From Edaphochlamys debaryana (Eukaryota > Chlorophyta > Chlorophyceae > Chlamydomonadales): a stretch of DNA of 64,000 nt. Within the stretch, counting starts at the first letter, position 1; the number at the start of each line of letters is the position of its first letter. The stretch covers positions 496,001-560,000 of the forward strand of contig JAEHOE010000056.1 in NCBI GenBank assembly GCA_016858145.1, written 5' to 3'. Made by a program: the position numbers and the translations under genes. The notes beneath the pieces were generated by a model that made no database searches, was not told where the DNA came from, and saw only the letters and a list, made by a program, of their open reading frames with translations. Below are positions 34,558 to 46,700 of this stretch, piece by piece.

Positions 34558-36618
34558 TCCTCCAGCGAGTCCACCAGGCAGTGCGTGTAGTCGTAGGAGG
34601 GGTAGATGACCCTGGGGGGGGAGAGACGGGGGTGAGAGAAAGAGAGGGAGGGTGAGGGAGGGTGAGAGAGGGGAGGCACGGCCGCCGCATTCATCGCCGT
34701 CCCTCCCCCGCTCAGAAGACCAGGCGGGCAGCCCGCAGCCCAACACAACACGCCAATCCCGCGGCTCGGCGCCCTCCCACCGCCGGGAAGCTGCAAGGCT
34801 GGTGGCCGCCCGCACACAAGCCCTGGGAGTCTGACGGAGGCAGAGTGCGCCCGCCCCGAGGGCCTCACCACTTGTCCCCCGCGTGCGGGTGCGGCGTGAA
34901 CTTGATGCGGTAGGCGATGAGGTCGAACATGTTGTAGTTCTCGTTCCTTGGGGGGGGGAGGGGCGGAAGGGGGGTGTCAGGTGTGTATGGGTGCGTGCGT
35001 GTGGGAGGTCGAACACGTTGTAGTTCTCGTGCCTGCATGGAGGGGGGAGGGGGGCAGGTGGGGAGGGAGAAAGGGTCAGAAGGCACCGCACTAGTTCTTA
35101 TAGTTCTGATAGTTCTTAAGTCGGGATTGGGAAATTGGGAGGGAAGATTCGTGAGGTGCCCTGCAAGCCGAGGCTTCCTGTCGTCGGCCGCAGGTCTGCC
35201 CCTTGCTTTTGCCTCTCCGGACGACCACCACAAAACACGAACCCCGGCCTCGGCCTCGGTCCTCCCTGTGGTGGCCCACCCGTCTCAGGTAGTAGCGCCG
35301 CCGCCGAACCCCAACGCCCCCCAAACCCCAAGCCCCAAACCCGGCGCTTCCTCCCCGCTTCCGCCCACACGCCCCACCCGCCCACCCGCCCACCCGCCCA
35401 ACCACCCCCACCCACTTGTGGTCCATCTTCATGCGCAGGGTGGCCTTGCCCTCCTCCACCAGGCCCCGCCGCATGTCCTCGAACAGGCGCAGCGACTCCT
35501 CCATGGGGCGGTCGCGCCATGGGGAGGGCTCGCGGAGCTCGCGGGACTTCTCGATCTCCTCCTTGGTCTGCGGGGGTGGGGGGAGAGGTGGGGTATAGAA
35601 AGGGGGTTGGGGGAGGGGTGCATGGGACGGGGGTGAGGTGGGGGTTGGGGGGGTTGGGCGTCTCGGGTGGGATCGGGAGAGGCTGTGGGAGGGGGGCGAA
35701 CCTCGGTGGTCCGCGGTCTGCGGGGGTGGGTGATGAGGTGGTGCGGGCAGGGCAGGGTAGGGGGGATAAAGGAAGGGCCGGGCGGGCCATGGGAGGAGGG
35801 AGGCGGGGGCTGGGCGGTGTTGCAGCTGGGGAGGTACCGGTAGATGCGAAGAAGCCAGGAAGAGCGTGTGTCGAGTCGAGAGAGAGGTTCAAGCGCCGGA
35901 TGGTGAAGATATTGAGCAGAGAGACTTCGCAAGGCCCCTCCGCCCGCAACCCTCCCCCACGGGCACGCTTGCATCGCACGCACCGCACGCACCGCAGCGC
36001 ACCTGGTGGCAGACGTACGCGTTGCCGCTCTTGATGAGCTGTACGGCAAGCTCGTACAGCTGCTGGAAGTAGTCGGACGAGTACGTGATCTTCCACGGCT
36101 CCCAGCCCATCCAGCTGGGGGAGGGGGTGTAGGGGAAAGGGGGGAGGGGTCACGGCGTTGAGTTGAGACCGAGTGTCGAAACTACCGGTAATGCGGTACA
36201 GGTACGGCCGTATGGTCGCCTCAAAACCCCTGTTCCAACACCACCCTTCGACCCGTCCGCGTATCTCCCCCCTCCCTCCTCTCCCCAACCGTTCCCCCAC
36301 CCGACGATCTCCTCAATGTGCTTGATGTACTCCATCTTCTCGGCCTCCGGGTTGGTGTCGTCGTACCGCAGGTAGCACACGCCGTCGTACTGCCGTGCCA
36401 TACCGAAGTCCACGAACATGGCCTGCGGGATTGGCGGGCCGGCGCGGGGCGGGGTGGGAGGTGAAAGGCCAGGGAGGTGAGTCAGGAGGGGCGGACGGGT
36501 TCGTCACCCTCGCCCTCTCCCCAGACGCACCCACACGCCCCGCCCAACCCGCCACTCTCCCGCCAATTTCCCCCTCCCCCCTCCCCCCTCTTCCACCCCC
36601 CCCCCCACCTTGGCGTGC

Positions 36619-36656
<38 letters not shown>

Positions 36657-39600
36657 AGTCACCACCTTGCCGCCCGTGCGCCCCAGGTGCGCGGCCAGGG
36701 CCTGGGGATGAAGGGTGGCGGTTGCAAGGTAAGGCAAAAGCAGTTGAGTCAGGCGGGAGAGCTCACACCTGAACCTTCCTCGCAGGCCCTTGGACTTAAT
36801 CCGCCCCTGTTCCCTTCCATCCCCCTTGACGCCCCCCCCCTCCCCCGCTGTCAACGCCACTTTCCAGCCTCAGCCTTCGGGTGGACGAGACCTCACCGCG
36901 GCGTGGAGCTCTTCTGGACTTCTCGGTGGTATGTACCATCGCAGGCTAGGCTTTCCTGGCGCAGGCGTTAAGACGCTCTCCCGCTTCTCAAATTCAAACA
37001 ACCCCCTCCCCCACCTCCGCCGAGTTGGCGATGCGCATGATGCGTCCGTCGCTGAAGTTGACGGCCGTGTGCACCCCGTTGTTGTCGCCCGGGCGGGGCA
37101 GGAAGGAGTAGGGGTCCTCGGGGGGAGCTGGCGCGGCGGGCGTGGGCGGCTGGGGGGGGGGGTGAGTGGGAGCGTACGGCGAAGGGACGAGGGGGTAGGG
37201 GGTCAAGCGTACCAGACCTCGAAGGCCTTGAGCTGAGCTCCATGCTCGCCCTGCACGACCTACGGCCCGGCACCTTGACCCTTCCCCCATCGGATCTGGA
37301 TCCGGATCCCAATCTCACCGCCTCGGCCTCGGCGGGCTTCTCCTCCTGCGGGGTGCCGCCCAGGGCCGTACAAGGGTAGGAGGGGGCCAGCGTCAGCATG
37401 CCGCAGGGAAGACGCGGGGCCAAGCTTCCGTCACACCCCTACCCCACACCCCTTCCTTCCCCTTCCTCCCCAGTTCCGTCCCCCCCCCCTGCCCACCTTG
37501 GGCGGCGGGGGCGCCTTGACCTTCTTCTTGGGCTCGGGGGGCGCCAGGTCGGCCTCGGTCTTGGGGCCCAGCAGGGCCTCCACGGCGGACTGGGGAGTGG
37601 GGTGGGTGGTAGTAGGAGGTGAGGGGTGGGGGGTAGGTGAGGGCAGGGGTGAGACGGAGGGGGTGGACGCGCCGCGGGGGTGCCGGGCCGGGACCCTCGG
37701 TGGCATTCCTGGTAGCATCCCCCGCGCCCCGGCTAAGGAAGGTGCCCGTGTCCACTCCCCGCCACGTTTCCGCCCGAACCTGCCCTGCAAGTGAGCCGGG
37801 ACCCCTCCCCCCGGCCGCCCCTCTCTGCTGCCTCCCGCCCCTCTCCCCTTTACCCCTACGGCCCTGATCGCCTGTAAACGTACATACCCTTTACCCAACT
37901 CCCGTTCCTTGCGCCCCCTGCTCCCCGCCTGTTGTAGGCACGAGCTAGGCTCTCCGCCCGCCCCTCTCCCGCCCCTCCCCTCGGCCCCCCTCCACCCAAC
38001 CCCCTGGCCCCTCCCCCACCTCGAGGGTGGCGCGCACCGCCGCCCCGTCCGCCCACTTAAGCTTGCGGGTCACAGCGCCCAGCAGCATGTTCATGTTGAC
38101 GCGGTAGCTGGGAGCGTGGGGTGCGTGGAAGGTCGGGGCAGGGGCTGTCAAGAGAGGGGACCCTGCAGCGCTGCCCCCTGCCCTACCTCCCATGCTGAGC
38201 TGCCCGGGCCCCTCTCCAGCCGCCCTCTCGGCAACCACCCACCCGCCCCTCCCCCCGCGCGCAAGCGCAAGTGCGGCGAGTCCCGGGACAGCCCCGCACC
38301 TCCCTCCTCGCAGTTTCCCTCCTCCTCCACTCCCCGCATCACCCCCTTCCCCCTGCTGGACGGTCTCAGGGCGGGCCCACGGCCCTGTCCGCCTGCACGC
38401 GTCCAGCACCCACCGCCCCGCCAGCACCAGTCCTTCCCCCATGGCCCCCCCCCCCTGCCCCCTGTCGCGTGCCCTGCCCTCACCCTCCCCCCTCTCCCCT
38501 TCACCCCTCCCCCCAGTCTCTCCTTACCTCCCCCTTCCCACCGCTCCGCGCAGCAGTTCTTCCCCCCTGCTCCCCGTCCCCTGTCTTTCCCTTCCCCTCC
38601 CTCCCCTAAGTCCCCCTTCCCCTCCCCCCAAATCCCCCCAAGCCCCCCGATCTCAGATTCGAACACCCCCCAATCCCCCCCTCCCCACCGCTCCGCCAGC
38701 AGCTTCTCCTTGCTCGCCTCCACCTCCTCCGCCACAGCCGCCTTGATCTGCTCCCCGGTCACCTGCGGGGGCAGGGAGGGGGGGGGCGGAGGGGGGCGTG
38801 GGGACGCACCTTGCCACCCAGGCCTGACACTCGTTCCGTGCCCGTCTACCCAGCCCCCCCCCATGCCCGCATTCCGCTGCCGCCGCTCGGCCCAAGCCGC
38901 CCTGCCAGGCGTGCCAGCCCCATCGGCCAGTGACTCGGCGGCCCCAACTCCCAGGCCGGGGCAAGGGCCGGCGCCTCCCCCGAGGCTCCCCCGAGGCTCC
39001 GGTGCCCCCGGGTCCTTCCGTTCCTTCCGCTGGCGGGGGCCAAAGGTCGGAGCCGCCACCGGTGGTGCCCCGGAGTGGAGCCGTGCCCCCCCTTCCTGCA
39101 CCTCATCCCGCGCCCCGCCAGCTCAGGCGCTGGGGCTGGGCCGCCCGGCGCCACATGGCCCGTAGCAGCTCAGCACGCACCCGCCCGGCAGCCCCCAATC
39201 ACAGATGCCCTTCCTTCGCACAGCCCCCGCCCACTGCCATCACCAAACCCCTCCCCAAGCCCGCGCCCCGCCATCCCCACCCACCACCACGCCCACGCCC
39301 GACGCCTCCTCCAGCGCCTTCTTGTCCACCTCCGTGCTGCCAACCTGGGGGGGTGGGGGTGGAGGACGGCCGGGGGAGGTTGACCTGTGTGAGGTGAGAG
39401 GGCGGGGGCGGGCACCTCCACGCCTCCAGGGGAGACCCCTCGGGTAGCAATGTCCAAGCCCCGTGCGCTCGGCCGCCCTCCGCCGCTGCTCTGGCTTTGC
39501 TCGTGCCCCTTATACCTCATCCGCCCCCACCCGCAGAAGTCACCGAGATCACAGCAGGGCTCCGCACCGCAGGACTTCGCTCCTCCACTCTTCCCCGTCC

Positions 39601-40861
39601 GGCCCACCCCCAGCCCTCCGGGGCCCTCCCCACCTCAGAACCCATAGCCCAAGCTCCAGCCTCCTTCGGCACCCTCCCTTCCCACCCCAAGCCCCAAAGG
39701 CGCCAAAGCCCAACTCCAGCCCCCAGGCCCACGGGGGCCCACCCCACGGGCCCACCCGAGCCCAGGGCCCCACCTTGCGCAGGTACTCGAAGGCCCCGTC
39801 CAGCTGGGCGTTGCTCTGGGGGGAAGGACATGGTGGGGAGGAAAAGATTGGCGAGCAGCGGCTGAGGGCGGCCATGCTTCGAGGGCGAAACACGCCCGTT
39901 GCTCAAGCACCGACAGCTCGAGGTCCAAGGCCCCGAAAGAGAGCAGCACACCCAAAACCGCGAGGCACTGCGGCCCATGCAGTGGGGATCGCCCTCATGA
40001 TACCACGCCGCGGCTTTTTTGCTGCAGCGCGCCGCCACGGATGTGCCGCCCCGGCCCTGCTCCAAGTTCGCACAGACCTGACCGCATCCACCTGCACCCA
40101 CACAAGACACAACGATGCAGCCCCCCAAGCGCAACTACCCCAGCTCTGAGAACACCTTCAGGTGAGACCCCGCCCCCTCATCCCGGCGAGCCCCCCACCT
40201 TCATGTGCTCGCACATGACATAGCCCAGCAGCATGGGCCGGTGGCAGAGGGCATTGGCGGGGTACTGGAGGGTGAGGTGGGAATAGGATGTGAGGGGAGA
40301 GTAGGCGGGGTGGCAAGCAACGGGCCAAACCGGGGCGGGGCCAGAAATGGGGTCAGTCGCTGGGGCCGGAGGACTTGGTCGCGAGGGGGCACCCGGCGGG
40401 TTGGCCCAGGTGGCACCCCCGCAACCTCTGTGATACAGCAGGACCCCTCGCTCCCTCGCATCATCGACCGCTTTCCAGTGAGCTGGGCCCAGGCCGATGC
40501 GCCGCCTCGAGCGCGGGTCCAGCGCAATTCTCCACGCGACCGTCGCTCCCGTCCGCAATTTGACTTGCCTTGCTGGCAACGGTGTAGAGCAGGTTGCCCT
40601 TGGCCTTGGGGCAGCCCGAAACAGCGCCCGCTTCGTGGATCACCTCCTCGAGCGTCTTGCAGAACTTCGCATTCTTGGTCGCATTCCTGAACCATAGCAT
40701 AGAAGTGAACACAAAGCGTCCAGAGCGCCTCCCGCAGGGCCTGCCGCGCGAGGAGCATTTCTCCGCAGCTGTCCCCAGGCTCACTTCGCGACCGTCTCGT
40801 CGAGCCCGATGCCCAGGAATAGGGACATTGCAGCGACCTCCACTTCCTCCTTGCTCGCCAT
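31438..40861 (-). CDS. QARS: Glutaminyl-tRNA synthetase (cytosolic/eukaryotic type)
   Basis: It charges tRNA-Gln with glutamine. Twenty-five exons join without a frame break to 799 codons (798 residues): 40861-40785, 40686-40569, 40264-40199, 39815-39774, 39344-39285, 38762-38689, 38107-38020, 37589-37497, 37345-37319, 37149-37015, 36701-36609, 36422-36301, 36114-36003, 35567-35416, 34946-34869, 34611-34501, 34220-34066, 33776-33610, 33484-33398, 33200-33150, 32949-32900, 32725-32608, 32402-32341, 32100-31971 and 31566-31438. The eukaryote-specific N-terminal domain is present ([36 protein letters not shown]), then a Lys/Pro linker. The class I core has [16 protein letters not shown] (HIGH motif, residues ~276-291), YDDTNPEAE and [10 protein letters not shown] (KMSKS-type loop). 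The C-terminal anticodon-binding barrels end [15 protein letters not shown] ... MNRTVSL. Intron 2 is GC-AG (AAG|GCAAGT); GT alternatives break the frame. The end of exon 5 is ambiguous by a few bases among tandem GTG triplets. Confidence 0.97.
35007..35034 (-). repeat. Echo of GlnRS exon 15 start in the intron before it
   Basis: The 28 bases match 34921-34948 (exon 15 with its acceptor edge) with a few changes and are also preceded on the coding strand by GCAG. The reading would be HENYNVFDL against NENYNMFDL. The offset is 86 bp. Confidence 0.85.
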
Positions 40862-43708
40862 CCTCGCGAGAGCCTAGCCTGGACTCGAGGGTTGTTTACG
40901 AGACTGCAAGCAGCGCGTCTACAATTGCCCACTCGGGCTCACTGTTGCTACAGACGTGTGATGGCTCGCACCCACTCAGCGAATTGGTATCGCGCTTTCG
41001 TCGGGGTTCGGCTATCCACGCGGCACGCCCGTCCCGTACGCTATGGGCACGAACCCGGACTCCCGACCCCCGACGCGCCGAATGCAGGGTTCTGCCAGGG
41101 AACCTACGGTTGGGGCTCAGGGGAAGCCCGGGACCGTCCGTGCTCCCTCCTGCTCCCCTGTTGTGCTCCACTCTGCAGCGCCCTGCCTGGGGGAAGCCCG
41201 GGGGCACCATGGCAGGGCGCCCCGGGGCCTCGTGTCAGGCGAGGTAGTGCACATCGGGCCTGCCCTTTCCTGCTCCGGCCTGCCCCCCCTGCGCCCCTGC
41301 CCCTCCCAAGCACAGGGGTCCCGTGGATGGGCTCGGCGCCCAGCAAGCCTGTAACTGGTCCCCCCTCGAGTGCTGTTGGTGGTACGTACTTGACACCACA
41401 CAGAGAGCCCTATCGGCTCGCTCTGTCGGCCCCCGCCCATGTCCTGCTGCTGTGTTGACTCCGTCCGGGGGCTGATCCTCGACCTTGGCATGTGTCCGCT
41501 ACGCATCTGCCCACTCTGACCATTCGAGCCCGCCTTCCCTGGCCTTCAGTTGCTTGGCGGCTCCAGCTGAGTCCCCTGCCAGGGAGGACGCCAAGAGGTC
41601 CGGCAACCACGCTTGCGTCTTACATAGGGTTTGCACACACTGGCACACATGCACGAATCACGCACGACAGGCCGAGAGCAGTGGTCATGACTTGCAACCA
41701 AAGTGAGGGTGGGATTGGTATGTGCCGGCGCATGCATGGTGGGGCGCTGATGGCCGGAGCAAGGCCTACTCGCCCAGACAGCGCAACTGGTTGAAAGACT
41801 AGCACTTATCAACTGTTAGACTACAGCCGACAAGGACCTCTTGCTCTTGTGAAGTAAGGGCCCTACCGCAAGGACGAATTACGCAAGATCAAGTAAGGCG
41901 GGCAAGTCAAGGGCCCAAAGCACACGTCGATCACAGTAACAACTACCAGAGAGCTTCTGCCAAGCCCGCACGATGAAGGAATGCGGCACAGGTGGCCGTT
42001 AGGTGGATGGGGCGTGAGAGGACGCACGGGCGGGGTAAGCCAGTCGATAGAATGGGTGAGAGGCATTCAAAAACCACCACGTCACGTTTGGACATCAAGG
42101 CCCTGCATGTCCATCAACTTCAAGCACGCATGGGCAAAGCAAAGCAAAGCAGCCTTAAGCAGACTTAACGAGGCCATGATGATGGGTATGACGGACGAGA
42201 TAGGGCATGATGATGATGCGGAATGAGTGGAAGTGGAGGTGGTGACCATGGTTAGTTGACGGGAATGCTAACCGATGCCTCAACACAAGTTACCCGAACC
42301 TAAAGCGCATGTCAACGCGCGTTGATGAAACCTCCGATGAAGCAAACGCCGTTACGGGCGGCGGTACACCGGGAAAGCACGCGTGTATAGGTGATTAGGG
42401 GGGGCACGGGCCCCCCCGGCGGCGGAAAAGCGCCAGCCTTAAGGACGTTGACGTAATCGTTGGGGCCGTGACCCTCTCGGCCAATGAACAGGTTGTTATT
42501 AGCCAGCCCCTCCCCAAGTCCAAGAGTATATCTCGCCGACCAAAGTTGCTTGCCACAAGCTTCCAGCAGTACAGTATGCCCCCCGCTCCCACATGCCAAC
42601 TAGCTCCAAATAGCTTACGACGACCCCTCCAACCCTGCGCATCAATCAAGTTGCCCATGTGTTGCCATGTGTCCCTCCTTAGAAGCCACCAAAAGGTACA
42701 TAAAGATGACGTGGATTGGGGCGCCGGTCCCTCCTTCTCTCCAGAGCCATCTACGCGCCGGCGTCAACGCCGGCCGACGGACACCGCCGTTAAGCCACCG
42801 GCCCATGTAGGACGGTCGTGTCCTACTTCGTTCCACCTTATCATCCAGCCCCTATCTGCAAACACCCTATCTCAAGGCTGAGATGGCAAAAAAGTCCCCT
42901 CTAGCTACCCGATGGCAGGTCAGGGGGCTTATTGCTTGCGTGAGCCCCATGCCGGCTCCAGTCGAGCCGCCCGCCAGTCCCCAAGCCATTGCATAAGAAG
43001 TTGGCCTGCGGCTCTGTCGCGGATTGCCCCTTCGAAGAAGCCACGACATAGCCACCCTCAAACGTGTTCAACTCAAATGCGTATCTACTTCTACATCGAC
43101 TGAACAGCCTCAACGCTTGCTAGCCACTCCAGGGGTGGAGGGGCAGATAGAGCGAGCACCCACCGAATGATACGCAACAGAGAAACCCCGCGGCATAGAT
43201 CCCACAGCCCCCATAACAGCAACACCCATTGCCCCCAAAGACACGCCCAGCAAAAGCCCCGCGGCATTTGCCGGCTTAATGATGTGCATCCGGTCCCGTC
43301 CCGTATCCCAAGACGTATGCTCAGTCGTCTGGAACCCCCGACCGCCCCTCTTCACGGCGTCATTTCGCCACCCCACCTCCCGCCCATGTCCCCCCTAAGA
43401 TCCTCCTCGGAACCCCGTTGCCCACGCTGTTCCCTCCATCATCCCCATCCCCTGCCCTTGACCCTCCAGGGTACTCCCCACCCCATTGCCATGGCCTCAT
43501 CCCGGTTGTCAACACCCAATGCCGGTTTGTCGGCAGGAGGCTGCAGCCTTCAGCCACAGCTGCGGATGGATGCGCCTTTGGGAGGTCTCTTCGGAGGTTT
43601 CAACAGGAAGTCCAGGAAGTCGATGTATGGTGGGTGCGCCCACAGGAACGAAGCCGAGGGGGTCCCCCAATCTCATCATCTGCATTCACGTGTCGTGGCC
43701 ACAAACGT
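40862..43708. other. Gene-free region with a low-GC island
   Basis: It contains the GlnRS promoter at its left end and the 3' flank of the ankyrin giant at its right end. From about 41.8 to 43.4 kb the GC content drops to roughly 50 % (for example 31/60 at 42481-42540 and 29/60 at 42841-42900), against about 70 % in the neighbours. I found no recognisable protein, rRNA or tRNA there. Minus-strand open stretches such as MHIIKPANAAGLLLGVSLGA (from 43289) and NNNLFIGREGHGPNDYVNVL are protein-like but unidentified. Confidence 0.5.
43603..43625. repeat. Echo of the last ankyrin-giant exon
   Basis: ACAGGAAGTCCAGGAAGTCG (plus ATG) at 43603-43625 is a perfect copy of 43711-43733, which encodes the C-terminal IDFLDFL of the large ankyrin gene. 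It lies 108 bp downstream of the coding end. Confidence 0.95.
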
Positions 43709-46700
43709 CTACAGGAAGTCCAGGAAGTCGATGCCGATGATCTCCAGCAGGTTGCTCAGCCCTGCCTGGGCGTCCTGCAGCTTGGCCAGCAGCGCCTCCA
43801 CCTGACAGGGGGGGGAGGGGGGGAGGGGGGGAGGGGGAGGCAAGAGGGGGGGGGTGAAGGGGGTAACACGGGCCGGGGGGCCAGGGGTGGAGGCGGGGAA
43901 GGGGGCGGTCAGAGGCGTCCCTCAGGCCTCAACAGGCCACGCACGTACGATACCTGTTACGCCCTGCGAGTCCGCCCCTCCACCTCTCAAGCCCTCGCCC
44001 TCCCCTTCCCTCCCCCTTCCCTCCCCCTCCCCCCCGCTCACCCCCGACGCCACCGCCTCCCTCAGGTTGCCCAGGCTGTTTTCCAGCTCGTCAGTGTCCA
44101 CGTCAGCAAGCGCCCGCGCCAGGGACTGCAGCTCCGCATCGCCGTTGGGCATGGCTGCGGAGGGGGGAGGGGGTGCGTAGGGAGGCATCCATGTGGGTGT
44201 GGGTGTGGGGCGGGTGAGGCGGAGGTCCACCACCCACACTTCCCCCCACACCCGTACCAGCCACAGCCGCCGTCTCCCTGTCTCTATGCTAGTACGTCCC
44301 CATGAACTGTGGTGGTGGTGGTACCTTAGCCGGTGGACCAGCCCCCCGCACCCGCCGTGCGTGCCAATCCCAGCGCCAGTTTCCTTGGTCCTAGGTTCGC
44401 TGTCCCTAGGTTCCCTGTGCAGCCCCCCAACCCCCGCTCACGCTGCAGCTCGGCGTCCGCCGGGAAGCCCAGGAAGGTCCCCGCCACGCCCCACACCATG
44501 ACGCGGCCCCACGCCTCATCGCGGTTGGCCCGCCCCGCCTGCGCCCGCAGCGCGGCGGCGGCGGCCGCCTGCGCGGGCGCGGGGCCGCCCTCGCCCGGGC
44601 CCGCGGTGGCTGGGGGCGTGAAGACCTTGTAGGGCTGCAGGCGGGGAGGGTGGGGAGGTGTGGGAAGGGGTGGGGAGGGGTAGAGCGGTGAGGGCAGGCG
44701 TCAGGGTAGGCGTGTGGCATGGGCCACCTGGCACATGTCACGGAGGCTGGAGCGATGGGTGAGCGGCTCTAGCGGTGTGGGCCAGAGGCTTCAGCACGGC
44801 ATGCGGACACTGCGGAGGTGTGCAAAGCACTACCAAGTACCACGATGTACATCTGCGGTGGGCCCCTGGCGGGGGTCCCCCAGCACACCGCACGGGCCCC
44901 GACGTGGGCCCATCCAGCAGCTCCCTCGCTCACCCTTGTGTCCATGACCCCCTCCTCGCTCAGAGCCACTCCGCCCTCCAGCGCCTCCGCCGCAGCGCCC
45001 AGGGCCAGGGACCGGGCCGCCGCGGTGCGCTCGAGCAGGCCCCCGGCCGCGGACACGTGGTTGGACAGGGCCTGGGGGGGGGAGGGAGGAAGGGCGCCAG
45101 AGGGGAGGGGAGTGAGGTGACGAAGGGGCCTGGCAGCAAGCGGGAGCCTCTCCTTCACGGAGTTGGGTCGGCTCTCGCGCCCATGCCATGCGCAGCACAT
45201 GCTACGCCCACGCACTGCACGCGCAGCACGCACCGCACCGCACCCCACCTGGTGCGCCATGCCCTCGATGGCCGGCTGCAGGGTCTCCAGCACATAGGCC
45301 CGCTGCGCCGCCAGCGCCGCCTCCGCGCACGCCGACCAGCGGGCGTGCAGCGCCTTGCCGCCAGAGCCAAAGTAGGTCTCGTCGCACCTGTGAGGAGGGT
45401 GGGGTGGGGGATGCGCGCTTGAGCCAGCGAAACGAAGACGGTGCCTCCTGTACCTCCCTCTCAGTTTCGTGGCAACCTGCCCTCCCGGGAGCCAACCCTT
45501 CCGACCCCCGCCCCCCCCCCCCCCACCTGGCCACGAAGGCCTGCTTCATCTGGCGGTACGCCTTGGGGTCGTCCGTGCCGCCCATGGGGCCGTAGCCAGT
45601 GTCACCGTCGGCCTTGAGCGTGTCGATACCCTGTGTGTGTGTGTGTTTGGGGGGGGGGAGGTGGCGTGTGTGTGCAAAGAATCAGTGCGCTGCAGGATTC
45701 TGGGTTGGACGGAGACACTTCTGACCTTTTGACCTGCCATTGGCAGCCTGTCACTGTCACTGCAGCACACTCGCGAGCAACCCCCCCCCCACCTGCTTGG
45801 CGGCCTCCGTCCAGTCGGGGTTGGAGACCTTGAAGCGGGAGCCGTCGGGCCGCCGCAGCCACTTCCACTTGCCCTGTGAGGGGGAGGGTGAGGAGGAGGG
45901 AGGGGGGTGAGGAGGGGGTAATTCCTGACGAATCGGAGAGGGGCGGGTGGCAGGAAGGCCGGGGACGTTAGCAGGCTGGGGCACCCGGAACCATGCAGCC
46001 CAGACAAGAAGCGGAGGGCGTTAGTTGCCCACGCCCACGCATGCATCTTGCCGTACGGCGGGCAGGGTTCTGTACAGACCCGGGCAGCCGTAACCAGCTA
46101 GCACAGATGGGTGAAGCTCTGCAAGATCTGTCGTACGTACGTTGTCCATGACGTCACGCAGCACGATGGCGGTCTGCGCGTCGGACAGGTCGTACGGCGC
46201 CCGGTGGACGAGCAGCACGTGGGCGGCCCACAGGGCGGGGTCGTGGTGGGCGATGGGGCGCTTGCGCATCTCCATCAGGAAGTTGACCGCCATCTTGGCG
46301 GCCAGGGCCACGGCCTGTCAGGGGGGGGGAGGGGGTCGAGAGGGCGGGGGGGATGAGTAAGAGGGCAAAGGGGGGATGGTAGGGGGGAGGTAGGCTGACC
46401 GCCATCTTGGCGGCATGGGCCACGGCCTGTCAACTAGGGTGGAAGGGGCGGGGGGTGATTTATGGAGTATTGAGAGGGAAAGGCAGTGGGCGCCAGCCCC
46501 TCTTCGTGCTGAGCATGCGGCGTGTTGGGCGCAGGTGCCGCCCCCATCCCTCCACGCCAACTGGCAACGCAAAACACACGCCCTCCCCCCCCAACACACA
46601 CACCTTGAGCGCAATCATGGTTGGGTCCACCATGGCCCGCATGATGGCGCCCGCCTTGGAGTCCGCCTCCTTCTTGGCGGCTGGGGGGGGGGAGGATGAT

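Noticed and set aside
42468..42881. 137-residue plus-strand frame in the low-GC island
   Set aside because: It has no domain, is Ser/Pro/Arg-rich and starts in the middle of featureless sequence; open frames of this length are expected there.
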